NCBI GenBank assembly: GCA_022113835.1
Contig: JAILWY010000001.1
Location: forward strand, 7,626,001-7,690,000
Length of the DNA: 64,000 nucleotides
Reading direction: 5' to 3'
Origin: Atopsyche davidsoni
Taxonomy: Eukaryota; Arthropoda; Insecta; Trichoptera; Hydrobiosidae
Part shown: piece by piece, positions 23,440 to 36,419 of the stretch
How the letters are laid out: the number at the start of each line of letters is the position of its first letter
Position numbering within the stretch: position 1 is the stretch's first letter
Program-made: the position numbers and the translations under genes
Notes under the pieces: model-generated
What the model saw: the letters and a program-made list of their open reading frames with translations, nothing else
Database searches by the model: none
Told to the model about the DNA's origin: nothing

Positions 23440-23755
23440 ACCTTATTCGGATATGGCCATTTGGATGCAGCTGCGCTGTACTGCTGGGAGTGGGTGGCGC
23501 ATGCATATTTGCAGATGTGGGACTGTTCTCACCTTTTAAAATGCTTATTTATTCAAGTGAGCTCCAGGAATGCGGTCTCGGAATGCCCCGGTATCAGCGC
23601 CTGCACTCAGTTGCACCATTTTACTTGTTTCCGCGCTTTTTGCCGACGGAAAACACTGCGACTGAGGAGGGTTGAATTCATGAGATGCATTTATAATAGC
23701 GGCATACGTAATAATGGGAGAAACTCCCCTCTTCACAGACAGCCTAATTTTTAAT
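23440..23755. promoter_or_regulatory. GC-richer island M
   Basis: An isolated island after 4 kb of AT-rich DNA. It starts with CAGCTG and GCATGCATATTTGCAG (E-box and POU/octamer-like words) and ends with GCATTTATAATAGC. Overlapping frames on both strands (up to 97 codons) carry no domain and are attributed to stop-poor composition. Confidence 0.3.
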
Positions 23756-24840
23756 TATTTACGAACTTGCAGTGAAATAATACTTTTCATATGAATATAC
23801 GAATTTAATTTATAAAATTTCTCTTCAGCATTGTTCATTAAATAGAAAATATTACATGCCGACTTCTTTTAAAAATAACAATGATCACATTTCACAGAAA
23901 ATTTTATGTTATCTAAGTACACATTTTGAAAACTATTTAAATCAAGCGTATATTTTATACTACTTTTTGCTGTAAAATTTTTATTTACTACTTGATTACC
24001 TGCATCTTATACTGTATCGTTTTAAAACTGTCAGAATATTATATTATTTAGTTGAGAATACTCAAAAACAGTATAAAAGATGATAAAATATCTGAAGGGT
24101 CAAATAATAACGAGGTTGGCCAAATATATTTCAAGCAGACCAAATGTACCTTATAATTAATAAGGGCGTACTGAGAGAGAGACAACCCTTAATAAATATT
24201 TACTTAGCACTAAATGCATGTAAGTGGATGACACCCCGTCTGCAAAGTAAAGCTGTAATAGTTACTGACATCTTTAAATTAATTAAATTATTTCATATTA
24301 TTTGAAAACTTTGCCAAGCATGAAAGCTTATTTCAGTCACATGCTGAACAAGCACTATTTTCAAAGCTAGTTTACACCTGGACATTTCTATGGAACTGTT
24401 ATAGAATTATAAACCTGTCTATTAAAAATAATTTAGTTCATTTAACAATATTATCAGTTGAAAGATACACGATGATGAAAACCTTAATACACTTACTGAA
24501 AATGAAAACGTATTTATGTACATAGATGTAATTACATAAGCAATGCGAACTCATTGAATACCCTGAAACCTGAAAATTAACATAATAAATAAGCAAAGAA
24601 AACAACATGTTTTCGTTTCTGTACCTTTATGAAGAAATATATTAAAAACAACCCCAAAACTTATCCAAAACACATAAAAATCTTACATTGCCAAAAATGC
24701 TTATGCCGCATAATTTGTTATATATACAAAGCATTACCATCAATGGAATTATTATGATCATTTTGAAACGTAATAGCGAGAAAAATAATAAGAAAAATAT
24801 GATTTGCACATTTGTATTCCACTGACAACACACAAAGCGC
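23756..24840. other. AT-rich spacer
   Basis: No gene or notable repeat. A 13-base match to the core of bantam microRNA near 24757 was examined and rejected. Confidence 0.6.
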
Positions 24841-25020
24841 GAGATATTGATCGGAGATAGACTGGTCCCCGCCCGCGTCACAAGGGCCTATGCGCCCTCC
24901 CCTAGGCGCGCCAAACCCACCCTTGCGGCGCCTCGCACAAGGCAGCCACCCCCGCCACGGGCTGTGGGCCGCGTGGAGTATCTATTTTTGGTGTCGACGC
25001 GCTATCAGTTTGTACGGGAA
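24841..25020. promoter_or_regulatory. GC-richer island N
   Basis: A compact, sharply bounded GC island with strong C-richness on the + strand and the 8-bp palindrome GGCGCGCC at 24905-24912. Open frames in two + phases are proline/arginine-rich and compositional. Confidence 0.3.
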
Positions 25021-26764
25021 TCAAAATAACCTGATTTATATAAGTGAAGACTTAGATTATAATATAGTTGGAAATATCTTTATGTGAGCCCTGGGGTAGA
25101 ATTGTTATTGTCTACTTTTCTACAAAATGCGCTCTTTTCGGTATCAAAGCGTGATTTGAAACAATGGAAAGTTGCTCGATTCACTTGGAGCTTCATGAAA
25201 CTTTTGAACCCTTTGTATATAAGTTTTTTTTTCGAAATATGAAGGTTTTTTTTAAGTATTACACTGCATATTTAATGAATGCAGATACTTCTTTTCAGAA
25301 ATAAAAACGAAATATATTCTATATGTATAAGATATAACGATTTCAGAATCCCTAAAAAGGCAGACGATATTAATTTATTATAAGTAATTGATAAGAAACC
25401 AGACTTATTTTCTTTGCATAGACTTGATTGATTTTTTTTTATGCTTGTTGACTTTTTTTCTATACTCAAACAAGAATAAAATGTTTTTATATAATGCTTA
25501 TACATACTTAGAAACACGTAATCGATATATGTACATTAAACATATTTTAATTTGATATTGCTTCTTTTTTTTGTTAAAATAAATAGCCTTTATTTTTATA
25601 CTTTTATTTTACAGCATATTTTAGAATATATTATGATCGCAAAATTTGATTTCAATTAATGTAATAGTCTACCAAGTACTGGAATAATAAATCACAGTTC
25701 ACTATAATTAAATAAATAAAGCTCCATCAGACGTCTGTAATACAGAAGTGCTATCAATGCCAAAGCAGTCGTTTATGTGAAGAAACTTCTGAAGCACTGA
25801 CTGTCGCACAATGTGCTTGGCTGAGAGCAAAATATACCACCAGACAAATACAAACACCCAAATTATTTTATAATTTAAGCATTCCAAGTCAAAGCACATT
25901 TGGGATTTTCTAAAACCAATTAAAAAAAGTAGCAGGGTGATCAGTAGTTATCCGGGATAGTAGAAATTTAGGCATTCAACTTCTCATTAATGTTTATCAA
26001 TCAAAATAGTAATTTTAAAAAAAGGTTGAGAAATATATCTTAATGTTTTTATAATCAACTATTTCCTTGTTGGTAAGCTTAATTTTTATTTAAGGCATAT
26101 TTATTTTATTTATATTTCAGAACAGTTACTTATTAAAAGTTAATAATACATCAATAAATGTACAAGCGTTCAGTTAGTAAAAACATGCAAACTTTGAATA
26201 TGTTTTAAGATGTCATTTCACGTTGAAGCGTCATGAATGTTCATTTTGGACTGCTTACGGCAGTTGACTTTTCTACTGGTGTACGACAAACTGTTTTATA
26301 TTCCATGCTGACTTATAAAGTCATTAGATAGACAAAAACGTGAACGGACGCTAGCTCTGCCCTCTTTTATGAGTGTCCCTCCGAAATGCATAAAAAGGCG
26401 CCTCATTGAGTAAATTAAATAATTTCACTATTAAAAATATTCGTTTCATTGTTTGAAAGACAGTTCAGATCTAAAAATAATCGAAAATCGTAAAATAATA
26501 TTGTTATACTTTATGTCAGTCTAGCTGCTGAAATGAAGATATTTAAAAAAAAGCACACCTGCAATTTGTATCAATGACTCGTGAAATCATCATGACTGAA
26601 ATCATCAACACATTACAATATTTTAAAATAAATATTCGTATTTTATATTATCGTCAGTTCAAAGAAGCAAGTCACGATTAGTATTCTTGCTAGAAAAAAG
26701 GTAATCTTAAAAGAAAAACAAAAAGAAAGATCTCCGAATGTTAAAATTCATAAAATAATAAGGT
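25021..26764. other. AT-rich spacer
   Basis: About 1.7 kb of AT-rich DNA. A direct repeat GAAATCATCA occurs at 26583-26592 and 26598-26607. The two minus-strand frames (25272-25517, 25708-25899) are AT-driven and unrecognised. Confidence 0.6.
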
Positions 26765-27130
26765 GTTGCTTTGGTGACACAGCTCCGCGCGGATACATTC
26801 TGTTTCCAACTTATTGAGCACGCCATTAGCATATTCAATTTTTGCATTAGAGCCTCCACCCCGTACCCCGGGGGGGCATTAATAACCCCCGTGGCCCCTT
26901 TCTGTATTTAATAATTTCCCGGGCCGCGAGGGCGGGACGGTTTTCTTTAAAATTTTAATATAAATGTAAACGCGGTCACGTTTGATCCGTCTCACATGGA
27001 CGAGGAGGAATTCGCCCACAAATACTGAGCATTTTTCCGAAACCTCTCTCTCCCCGCACTCCTCCCTCCGCACTGCGCGACGCCGCAGCTACTGGTCAGA
27101 GCCGCACTGGGGAATATTACAGTTGCTAGT
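26765..27130. promoter_or_regulatory. GC-richer island O with CT-rich tract
   Basis: The island includes TTTTTGCATTAG (POU-like), a CGGGGG/CCCCCG inverted pair at 26869-26891 around a CATTAATAA loop, and a CT-rich tract at about 27042-27070 (CCTCTCTCTCC, CTCCTCCCTCC) offering GAGA-type sites. Short frames on both strands overlap. Confidence 0.3.
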
Positions 27131-27529
27131 CCGTCTCATTAACAAACATTTTATTTATTGTGGTTTAGAGTACCTATTGATGAAACCGGCTGTGCATATA
27201 ACATCTTAATTAAAATTTTACAGCGGTTTTGCTTTGTGCAAAAAAACATCGCTTGTATACTGTTTTATACACTTTTATACTAATAGTATTTAATTAATTT
27301 CAAAAAAAATATTTCATTTACATATCACTATCTTTCTCTGCAAAATAGTTTAAAACGATTAAATCACAATAGGTATTAACTTTTGTCTGATTAATCGTAA
27401 TAAAAATATCGTCAAATTCGCAACTTAGAAAAAATATGAATTTAATTTTGATTCACAGCAGTTCAGCTTTGAAAGTGCAACAAATAATTGAGTTTTTTTT
27501 AGTAAATATATTGATAGTAATGCCAAAAA
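27131..27529. other. AT-rich spacer
   Basis: No recognisable feature. Confidence 0.6.
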
Positions 27530-27770
27530 CCCCGCTGCGGTTCTGAAGCGCCAGCACACATGCCTTCAGGCCCCTCCGCCCCCGCCTTCGGTAAACAGCC
27601 TACAAGCTTAAGTAAACCTTTGCCCGGTCCTAAGACTACCTTAAATATTATTTTTCCTACGTCTTCCGTCCTCTTTATGCCATCTTTACGCATTTGCTTT
27701 GGGAAAATACAGCGCGGTGCGGAGAAACGCATGCGAATATTGCCACCGGAATACTGTCATTTGTAACAAT
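27530..27770. promoter_or_regulatory. GC-richer island P with AAGATGGC core
   Basis: A C-rich + strand (CCCCTCCGCCCCCGCC) and GCCATCTTT at 27679-27687, the third AAGATGGC core found in an island. It also contains GGTAAACAG (forkhead-like) near 27590. No convincing coding frame. Confidence 0.3.
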
Positions 27771-28439
27771 TCCTCAAAAATATATTAGCTTGTCGAGAAT
27801 GTATACGCATATTTCAAGTGTGCACATAGCTAGTGTAAATACTATTAAAAAGTCCATCTCAACAGCAAGGTACGCCTGTGCGATATAAAATATCAGAAAA
27901 CTAAGTAATATCCCCAAAACAAAAACAAACTACTAAATATTTTTTTAATAATACGACAATGATACTAATAGTGTACAGTTTTAATAACAATTTTCTTGCA
28001 TGTCAAACATTGATAATTAAATAATCTAACTACATTGCTATTGGTTTTATGTGACTCTGGCTATAATTTATCCATGCCAAATAAATATTTATATTAATTA
28101 CTGTTTTAAACATTCATTTTGTATGCTATGTTGTGTGTTGGTGTTATGCTTATTTAATTCAAAACTGAAGCAACCAAATGATTAAACATCAAAAGTAATT
28201 AATTTAGGTACGTGATAACTTTTTTAAATAAGAATCGTGTATAGCATATTGGCGAAGAAGAAATGTGTGTAAATATAAAATCTAAAAATAACAATAAAAA
28301 AAACAAACTCACAATCGCCCTCATGTTCGTTTAATGTAAAATGAACGTTCAACGTTTTACTTTTGATTTTCGAAGCGAAACAAACTTTCGAGCCGGGAAA
28401 ACCGTCATACCTTTTAAACATTTACTGAAAAAAAAAATG
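27771..28439. other. AT-rich spacer
   Basis: No gene supported. The minus-strand frame at 28224-28421 is AT-driven. Confidence 0.6.
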
Positions 28440-28650
28440 AAGTTAGCCGTTATTCTGTTTTCCATTTTCAGCCGCGGCGGAAGGGGGCGCGAATGGAGCG
28501 GAAGTCGTCCCTTTTAAAAAAGCGCGCTAAAACGTTTTAAAACGCCATATCACAGATGATTCCCTTTTTTAATTGAATGAACAAAGAATGTCACGAACAC
28601 TCTCCGTCACTCGAGAGCGGTGCAGCTGCCCCCAACCCCTGCTGTGCCTG
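28440..28650. promoter_or_regulatory. GC-richer island Q beginning with a splice-acceptor-like sequence
   Basis: The island starts at TTATTCTGTTTTCCATTTTCAG (the AG ends at about 28471), a good acceptor-like pyrimidine tract. It passes straight into GCGGCGGAAGG-type sequence with short open frames in at least two phases. No donor follows within the island. It may be a chance acceptor or a terminal exon of an unidentified transcript. Palindromic AAAACGTTTT lies near 28528. Confidence 0.25.
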
Positions 28651-29309
28651 TTAAAAGTTTAGATTAAAGTATTTACAGTTATGAAAATACTGAAACACAT
28701 TAATATGCATGCAATTTTTTTTATATAAAACAATATTATAACAGTTTAGATATTATATGTGTATATTTTATAATAAAATATTGCGTATAATTTAAATCGT
28801 AAGAAAAGATTAAAAACCTCGCGTTCACATAAAAATATTTTTACATTTTTAAGCTTTCGAATGTCAGAAGGTTGAATTCTTATATTAATTCTATGAGGAA
28901 TAATACTTTTCGTAATTTTTTTTGTAGTTTTCTTGCATACCGACCTAAGTTATAAAATAAGTCTTACAACTTTTAATATCAAACTACCCGTTCATCAAAC
29001 TACCTGGTTAAAGTGGTGAGCATTACGAGATCGCTTATGCCATCAAGCATGAAGAAGCAAACATTATTATAAATAATTTATATAATACTGAATGAAAACT
29101 TTTTTTATCTTATTATATTATGCTTGCTTTTATTAGTAATAATAGAAAATATATAAATGATTAAACACGTTGATTACTCACAAAAGTATTTCATTTACAC
29201 TATCAAGTATTCGCATTGATGTAATCCAGATAACATTTCACAAATATATTTCATGTTATATCTTTTATAGAATAGCTCCTTGTGATAACATCAAAAATAT
29301 ATGTGAATT
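28651..29309. other. AT-rich spacer
   Basis: No gene or notable repeat. Confidence 0.6.
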
Positions 29310-29560
29310 ACGCAACGCACGGCGTTTGTATTATCTGGCGTATATTTCAAAGGACCCGGCGCGGAAGGCTCGCGGAGCGCCGAAGCCTTCCCGGGGCGCC
29401 CCCAGATCGATCCGCTGCAATGTTGGAAATATCTCAATGACAGTCTATGAATAAGTCTTATGAATTATTCAACTTCGAGCTGAATGAAGTTGAAGATTCT
29501 GCAATGACGCCTCTGATTTGAATATCCAACGACACTTTGATAAAATCTTCGGGTTCTCCG
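29310..29560. promoter_or_regulatory. GC-richer island R with 8-bp hairpin
   Basis: A GC core at 29355-29420 holds the perfect hairpin GGAAGGCT/AGCCTTCC (29363-29370, 29384-29391; loop 13), followed by GGGGCGCCCCC. The overlapping 94-codon + strand frame is unrecognised. Confidence 0.3.
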
Positions 29561-30779
29561 TTGGATGTTTTGTGTTTGTTTATCTATTTAGTGAAATTTA
29601 TTCCTCGCAATTGAAAGGAATATTAATTTATTCGTTTTTATTGTAATGGACTTTCGTTTAGCATTTATAATGCCATTATTAACATCTGCCGTTGACGATC
29701 CTCTTCGGGATTAAGATTTCCCCCTATTAAAGTAAGATTATAAAAATCGCTTATTATACAATGCAAAAAATTAAGTCATTACTCTGAATATTTTCATTGT
29801 TACGTTTATTACATACATCAATAAATGATCCAATTTCGTTAATTATACTTATGACAAAAAATATCTTGTTCAAAGAGACATATTTCGAAATATAGTAACA
29901 AAATAGATCCGTTTTTTTGTGTTTTACTTTTACTATAAATAAATAGAATTTATGAATTCCAAATACATTTAATCCATATTCGATAAAATAATATTTTTTC
30001 TCCAAGCTTGGATATTTTCAAGAATTGGTCAGTTTATGATCATCCATAAAAAATGAAGGTTATATTTAGTACACGCTGTTTTTTCTTATCTTCTTTTTCA
30101 ACGTGTACGCCTCGAGCCAAGTGAGTCGGTCGGGTCCCGGGCCTCAATATATGTATTTATACAAAAGGCAAAATTTTACTCTTTACTACCATTTTTCTTT
30201 GAAATCAATTGAGAAGAAAGGAGAAAAATACTAAGAAGGTATAGCAGTACTTATCTTGGAAACATGCTTTCTGTCGCACCGAGACGTACGTACGACTTGC
30301 ATTGTACGGAATGAGAATGGCCAGATGGTGGAACGTTTTCTTTAACTCACGCATACAAATGCTGGTCTGGAGTACATAAGCTTCGATTTATTAGAATCTC
30401 GAACGTATGGTTTATTTCAAGCTGCAGTCGGAACAACATTAAATAATGTCGGTAGGGCATAAGCTTCTACTGAATTATAAACCATCCTTTTTATTTACAT
30501 TATTACTTTATCACGTAATTGAAAACATGTTTTGTAACCACGGAAAAGGGCCTATATCTCAATCATCAATTAAAAATCATTTCTAATACCAAAACCCATT
30601 GAAAAAAAACACAGTGTCTTTTAACACTTTGTATTGGTTTATATATATACGCAAGCATAATCGTCATTTTCAATATGTTGTATGCTAATTACGTATTTGT
30701 TTCATTTCTTATTTTATTGTATTAAAAAAATCATTTCAAAAATATATAATGCACCTCATCATGTATTCCTCCTTTGTGT
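29561..30779. other. AT-rich spacer with a small mid-GC patch
   Basis: AT-rich apart from a patch at 30100-30330 with GGTCCCGGGCC and the ACGTACGT words. No gene supported. Confidence 0.55.
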
Positions 30780-31040
30780 CCTATCTTGGTTACATCATGA
30801 ATAGTACCAAATACCCGATGCACACTCAATGGCATCCAATCAAATACATTTGCCAGTATTGTCCCGACAATGTCTCTAATACCTAATCAGGTGCACTGCC
30901 GCCGAGCATCCCCTCATTAATTCGTATCACAGGCTGTTTCATACAGTTACACGGGGTGTGTCCCACTGGCAGCCCCAGAGGCTCTACTCAATCGCATTCC
31001 AAATTCATCGAATTTCAGGTGACAAACAGAACAATATCGA
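30780..31040. promoter_or_regulatory. Mid-GC island S
   Basis: A moderately GC-rich block around 30840-31035. A TTTCAG|GTGACA near 31018 lacks a pyrimidine tract. The 89-codon frame starting at 30958 begins at GTG and shows no domain. Confidence 0.2.
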
Positions 31041-31589
31041 CGAGAAGCGCCCAGACATAAATACAGCTTTATTGTGTTTTATTGAACTAAATTTTCTGTA
31101 TTTTTTTTCGCCTTTTTTCGTTTGCATCAATATTCACTGCGAAGTATTTTCATATACGCTATTTTCGGGTTTTATTGAAGCTGAAAATTTAATGGATTCT
31201 TTATTAAGCTTTGATTTTTATCCCTGATGCACTTAAACACTCATCTCAAGATACACTTTAAGCATTAAATTCGACTGAAAATAACAATTCGATTTGTTAA
31301 ATTTATTTTATAAAAAAACACTTTGCTAAATTCTTAACTTAAATAAAACAAATGGAAAAAACTTATTTTATACAAAATTCATTTTTTTAAGTATCCCCTT
31401 TATTGTGGTCGATGTGCATTGATATATTAATTATTTTTCTGTTTGTTATAGTATGTTTTTTTTTTTTTTGCAATTTTTTTTTGCCTGTGCGCAATGCAAA
31501 TAAGCAAATAAGATTAGCAGCTAACACCCACACATGTAAAGAAAACAATCCCAGTCGCGCCTATAACAAGCCAAATAAAATTACATAAA
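31041..31589. other. AT-rich spacer with poly-T runs
   Basis: It contains two long T runs near 31457-31488, and no gene. Confidence 0.6.
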
Positions 31590-31860
31590 TCTGCGGAGCC
31601 CCCCTGTAAAAAAAACCAACTCAAAAAAATCACAGAACATAAACACCCAATAAGGCGTCCATAAAGCTGGCACTTTTTGCCGGGATCGTTTTACGTACCC
31701 CACGGGCGCCGCGCCGCTCCCACCGTCCCATTACTCACAGCCCCAGTAATTGTCACCCGATCCACCCTGATCGAATAACATACCGACTCTACCTACCAGC
31801 GAGAAGACTCACAATAAGCGTGCAAGCGCGAAGGGTCTCCCTGCGTTGGATTGAGATTCT
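31590..31860. promoter_or_regulatory. GC-richer island T
   Basis: A C-rich + strand with GGCGCCGCGCCGC near 31706. Caudal/Hox-like CATAAA words occur near 31639 and 31661. No coding signal. Confidence 0.3.
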
Positions 31861-32689
31861 ATTTATTTTTTTTACACATTAATTCGCTCGATTCTATTTC
31901 GCTGAATTCATATTATAAATGTGTGTTTCAATGCTACATTGAGATAAGTAAATTATTTTAGGACTGGTTCAACAAAAACAATTTTTATTTTTCGGTGAAA
32001 TTTAATTACGATTCTTAAAATAATTTAGATTAGAATAGACTGGTGATTATGTGTGTAAAACTTTGAATGTTTATTTGATATGTCATGTTTTCAGGTGATA
32101 ATGCTTATTTTTTTATTAAAAAATATATTTCGATAATATACAAAGAGTGTACTTATCAGCTTTGTTTATGCAAGACTTCCTTACTTCTAAAATTCTAATT
32201 TATATGATAGATTTCCCTTGGTGATATGAAATTCAGTTCAAGAATTAAATATATTTATACCAATATAAATACAAAAGTAAGTGCATAAGTATTTTGACTA
32301 CTTTTTTTTTATTTGTACACCAGGCTTACTTGCATTTGACAAATTCACTTGGGAAAATATTAATCATATAAAAATCATCAATCATTGATTGGAATAAACA
32401 AAGATAAAACAAATATACATATTTTCGAAAATAAAAAGGTTATTCAATTAAAGGCAAACATTATTAAAATATATTTCATAGAAAAATGTCATAAGCTCTT
32501 TTCTTGGGTTTCTAATAGTACATTCATAATGTTTCGAGGCTTATAAATAAATAATGTATAAGAATAATCTATAAATATTACCTTTATTATATTTATACCT
32601 TTGTACAAAAATACATTTCACATCTATTTTCAAACAATATTTATTGAATTTTATATATTCAAATATACGGCAAAGATTTTATAATCCCA
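31861..32689. other. AT-rich spacer
   Basis: AT-rich with no recognised feature. A TTTTCAG|GTGATA near 32095 has only a partial pyrimidine tract. Confidence 0.6.
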
Positions 32690-33070
32690 TAAATGGGTCC
32701 TTACTTCGAGAGTATTCGATATTTAGATTAGCCTATACGATCGGGATTAATTCAGGATTACGAGTTTCACGGGCAGTTCAGTTCCCGCATATCGGCCATT
32801 CGCTTCCCCGTACATAGAATATGACCGAGGGATTCACACAAAGCGAAAGGTGTGTGGTTTATTTCATATTAATTCTAATTTTATTACTCGCGCTACCCCC
32901 CGAGAGTAAAAAAGCGATATTTGAGTATGGTGAAGTATGACAGGTAGAGGAATATAATGCAGGGGATGTACGCCCTTCGTTAAAAGGTTTTTATTATGGA
33001 AACTGTCGAGAGCCATTGCAGCCCCTGACGTGCGGGAATAAAGGTATTGATTCTGAATAGGTATTCTGGG
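32690..33070. promoter_or_regulatory. GC-richer island U with three K50 homeodomain cores
   Basis: AGATTA at 32725-32730 and GGATTA at 32744-32749 and 32755-32760 lie on the same strand within 36 bases. TAATCC/GGATTA is the core bound by Bicoid/Otx/Pitx-type homeodomains. A CCCAT/ATGGG mini-hairpin lies near 32687-32698. Function is inferred from clustering. Confidence 0.35.
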
Positions 33071-33589
33071 AAATAAATTATATAGTCATATTCAACAAAA
33101 TTAATGGGTTTTCGACGTTATATTGACTTTTATGTAGCCTGCCCGTATTTTGGATTTTTGTGTCATATATTTTATTCGATATACAACAAATTATACAAAA
33201 TACACAACTGATAATAACATAATCAAAGAAAGTATTTAAAATGTTAATATTTATTTTCAAAAAACACGAGAAATCAACCATGTGTGTATTAAACCATGTA
33301 TGTTTTATAGTTTACTATAAATATTTGTTTAACAACTCTACAAATAAATAAGATATCCCTACTATATTGATACGAAAAAAAAAAACAAAAATCAATACAC
33401 CCTTCCAGATGCTGAACTTCACAGGCGGATCTTCATCAAATAGTCCACATTAATAGTTGAATGACCAAGAGTAGAAACTTAATAAATTATCTTAGTAGGA
33501 CTAAAGTAAAATACACGATAAGTGCGCTATATAAAATAACTATTATACGAATAAAGCACATTAAGAGTTCGCTCATTTATAACACCATG
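33071..33589. other. AT-rich spacer
   Basis: No gene. Frames at 33078-33281 and from 33461 are AT-driven. Confidence 0.6.
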
Positions 33590-33940
33590 GATGACAAAGC
33601 GCAAATAAATTTACCGATTTCTCCACTTAAACGAGCGATATTGGAGACTGATAGTTGGCGTTATGAGTTTCACGCGAACAGGGAAATATTTCCTAGGAGA
33701 GCTCCAGTACTGGAGTGCATGCCCGGCGCTGGGCAGCACCAGGATATCCAATAAAAAGAGAATCGATTGCCGACAAGAAGTTTGTCGTGTCGGAATTACT
33801 GTAATATTTATGGTCCGTGCACAGCACGCGCTGCCCGGGTTCTTAGGGCGTTGTGTACTCCGCAACCATACATCATGTGCACCCACCCAATGTGTACACG
33901 TGGATTTTCATGGAGTTGTATGAGTGAAATATTCTGTGGA
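33590..33940. promoter_or_regulatory. GC-richer island V with clustered palindromes
   Basis: GGAAATATTTCC at 33682-33693 (12 bp) and CTCCAGTACTGGAG at 33702-33715 (14 bp) are perfect palindromes 8 bases apart, with TCCTAGGA overlapping the first. CGACAA/TTGTCG and GCCC/GGGC hairpins follow. Frames of 86-97 codons are open in three phases on both strands, so none is called as a gene. Confidence 0.4.
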
Positions 33941-36419
33941 TTTTAATATTATACCGATTACAATACCCCTGCTGTGCTCAGATTGGATAGTCATAATTAC
34001 ATTAATACCTGTAGCGACCGTGCGCACCTGTTACATAAAAATACCACAGATTTAAAATTTATTATTTTAAAAATTTTCTATGTAAATGTAGTATATATAA
34101 TATGTAGTATCCACCATTTGCAGGTTATGTGTGTTATTGGTGGCGTTTTACCGTATTGCCAACTATTGATAAATAAAACGTAGAATATATTTAATCGTGA
34201 TTTGCAACTCGATACACTCAACGCTACCGCAATCTATGAGTCATGAAATATAAACCACAAAGCATCGAATGAAGTATTGTTAAATGACTCGGGAATTTAT
34301 TCAGTAAAACATTATGCAAAATGTTATGGATCAGGTGTGGCTTATCTTATTCCAACTCTTTGGTACATGTGCTTATCGACAATATTTAATATACAATTGA
34401 ATGCATTTTAATCATGGTTTTTGTGTATCGTATATATTTAAAACTATAAGTTTAATTTTTCTGTTCTTTTAATATTAATATTTAAGAAAATTACAACATA
34501 AATACTGATAAAATATCTATGAGTGTTAATGTGGAATAACTTTGATCGTTCTTTTGTGTCAGTTGTATCTCTGAAATGTGTACTTTCTGATATAAATACT
34601 TCATTTAAATATATTTAAATTTTTAGAAAAGAATCATTGATGAAACGAATCCGTCGATAATATTATTTATTTATTCACAATATTATTTAAATTCATTTTT
34701 TCACAATATCATGTTTTTAGTTCAGTTACTTATGGAAAGAGCATCTCAGTGATCAATTATTACCAAACCAATTAACGTACCACTTTAATCTGGTTTTAAT
34801 AAGTATGATAAATAGCACAATTCCAATGCTTAATTTAGCCAGCATTTATGAATGAGACAAAGCGCTCTTCATCGTTCAGCTCGTCATCCCATTGTGTGAA
34901 ATGACAACTCGAACCTTTAAACTCAATTGAATTAAAGAACATTAATCTTCAGCTTAAATACTGTCCACTCAATAACCGAGGACTTATTAATCATGCAATG
35001 TTTTTAACAGTCAATTATCAGATACTTAAGAAGTTATAAATATTTATGTAGCCGTTAGAGTTCTAAACAATTTATTGTTATAGGCATCTTAATAGATCCC
35101 AAAAAATATACTAAGTCATATCTAGCTTTTAGTACCATCCGCATTCAAGATACAGTAGTCACGTTATGTTCAAAAATTGTTAACGCTCTTTATCTTCTCA
35201 AGGTATAAATTATACATTATCTGCTTACTGTGGTTATCACTATAAATCTCTGTAAATCTTCTGAAAATGAAAATATCATCTGAAATTTTTCCTTTAACTT
35301 ATGAATGAATTGTATATTGACTGAAACCAGTACATTTAAAATGTAGTATTGCTGACAACGCCCATTTAAAATTTTAATCAATAATTTGGATAAAGATGAT
35401 GTTGGCATCCATTTCTGATGCCAAGATTAATGAGTATGTTGTTTAGTTCCGACCTACGCTCTGCTTTATCAAACACAACCAATAAAGTGTGAAAAACTAT
35501 AAACATCGACCTCCCCTAGCGCACAGCGGTACACGCATGTCCATGGTGAGTTATTGAACACAAAAAATAATCCTTAATGTCTTACAGGTACACGGAGCAT
35601 ATGATTCCTTCTAATTTATCGAATTATTGCCCGCATAAGTAACCGAGTAACGCGGTGCGCTTTGTATGGGATTCCAACGGGCCACATTGATTTATTGAAA
35701 TCAATACAAATTAGGCATCGAATACATTGACCTGGGATCTTGAATACCGTACGTAGATGGTTAAGCGCAGTATTGATTATTCTGAACAAAATTACACTTC
35801 TAAAACACACAAATTATAAATCTGCTAAGTTTTCAGACATGATCTATATTCATGACTTTGTAACAGAATAATTTCGATTACATAATTTTCTTAACCAGTC
35901 GATTTTCTCACTCAAAATTATTATAAAATCGGCAAATTGCTGACTTTACTATTCTATTTTGAACAGTTGTTGTAATTAAGAAAATTTGAAGCAGCTTTGT
36001 ACTGCATATAACAGCGCATTTACAAGATTTATTAATAGTTCTTGTGTCAACCGTTTCTGCAATCTCATCTTAATTGTATAATAACTATAATACTTTGAAA
36101 TAATTTAGCAATACAAACAATATAGAGTAATATTAACTAATTAATGGAACTGGTATTTATTTTTGTAATACTCCATTTTATTATATTAAAATAAAACCAA
36201 ATGGTTTTGGAGACTACGTTAATTTCACTATTAGCGAGAGCTCTTTCGCCAAACACGGCATCTTCAAGATTATTATAGTAATATTCACAATAAACAATTT
36301 TTTGCCAAACTGATCTAATTAATTCAACGAAACACTTTCTAAGCTATTTTATTGATTAAAACAGCATATTTTTACTTAAAAAATATATTTTAATATAATA
36401 TCTATAATTTCAAAATAGC
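33941..36419. other. Long AT-rich spacer
   Basis: About 2.5 kb. It holds the 18-bp AT-only palindrome at 34603-34620 and small mid-GC patches at 34850-34920 and 35430-35560. No gene supported. Confidence 0.55.
34603..34620. repeat. 18-bp perfect palindrome (A/T only)
   Basis: ATTTAAATATATTTAAAT equals its own reverse complement with no spacer. AT-only composition makes chance occurrence more likely than for the GC-bearing palindromes. Confidence 0.6.

Noticed and set aside
24755..24775. GATCATTTTGAAA matches 13 bases of the bantam microRNA core
   Set aside because: The seed start differs (TAT instead of TGA), and there is no complementary arm to form a precursor.
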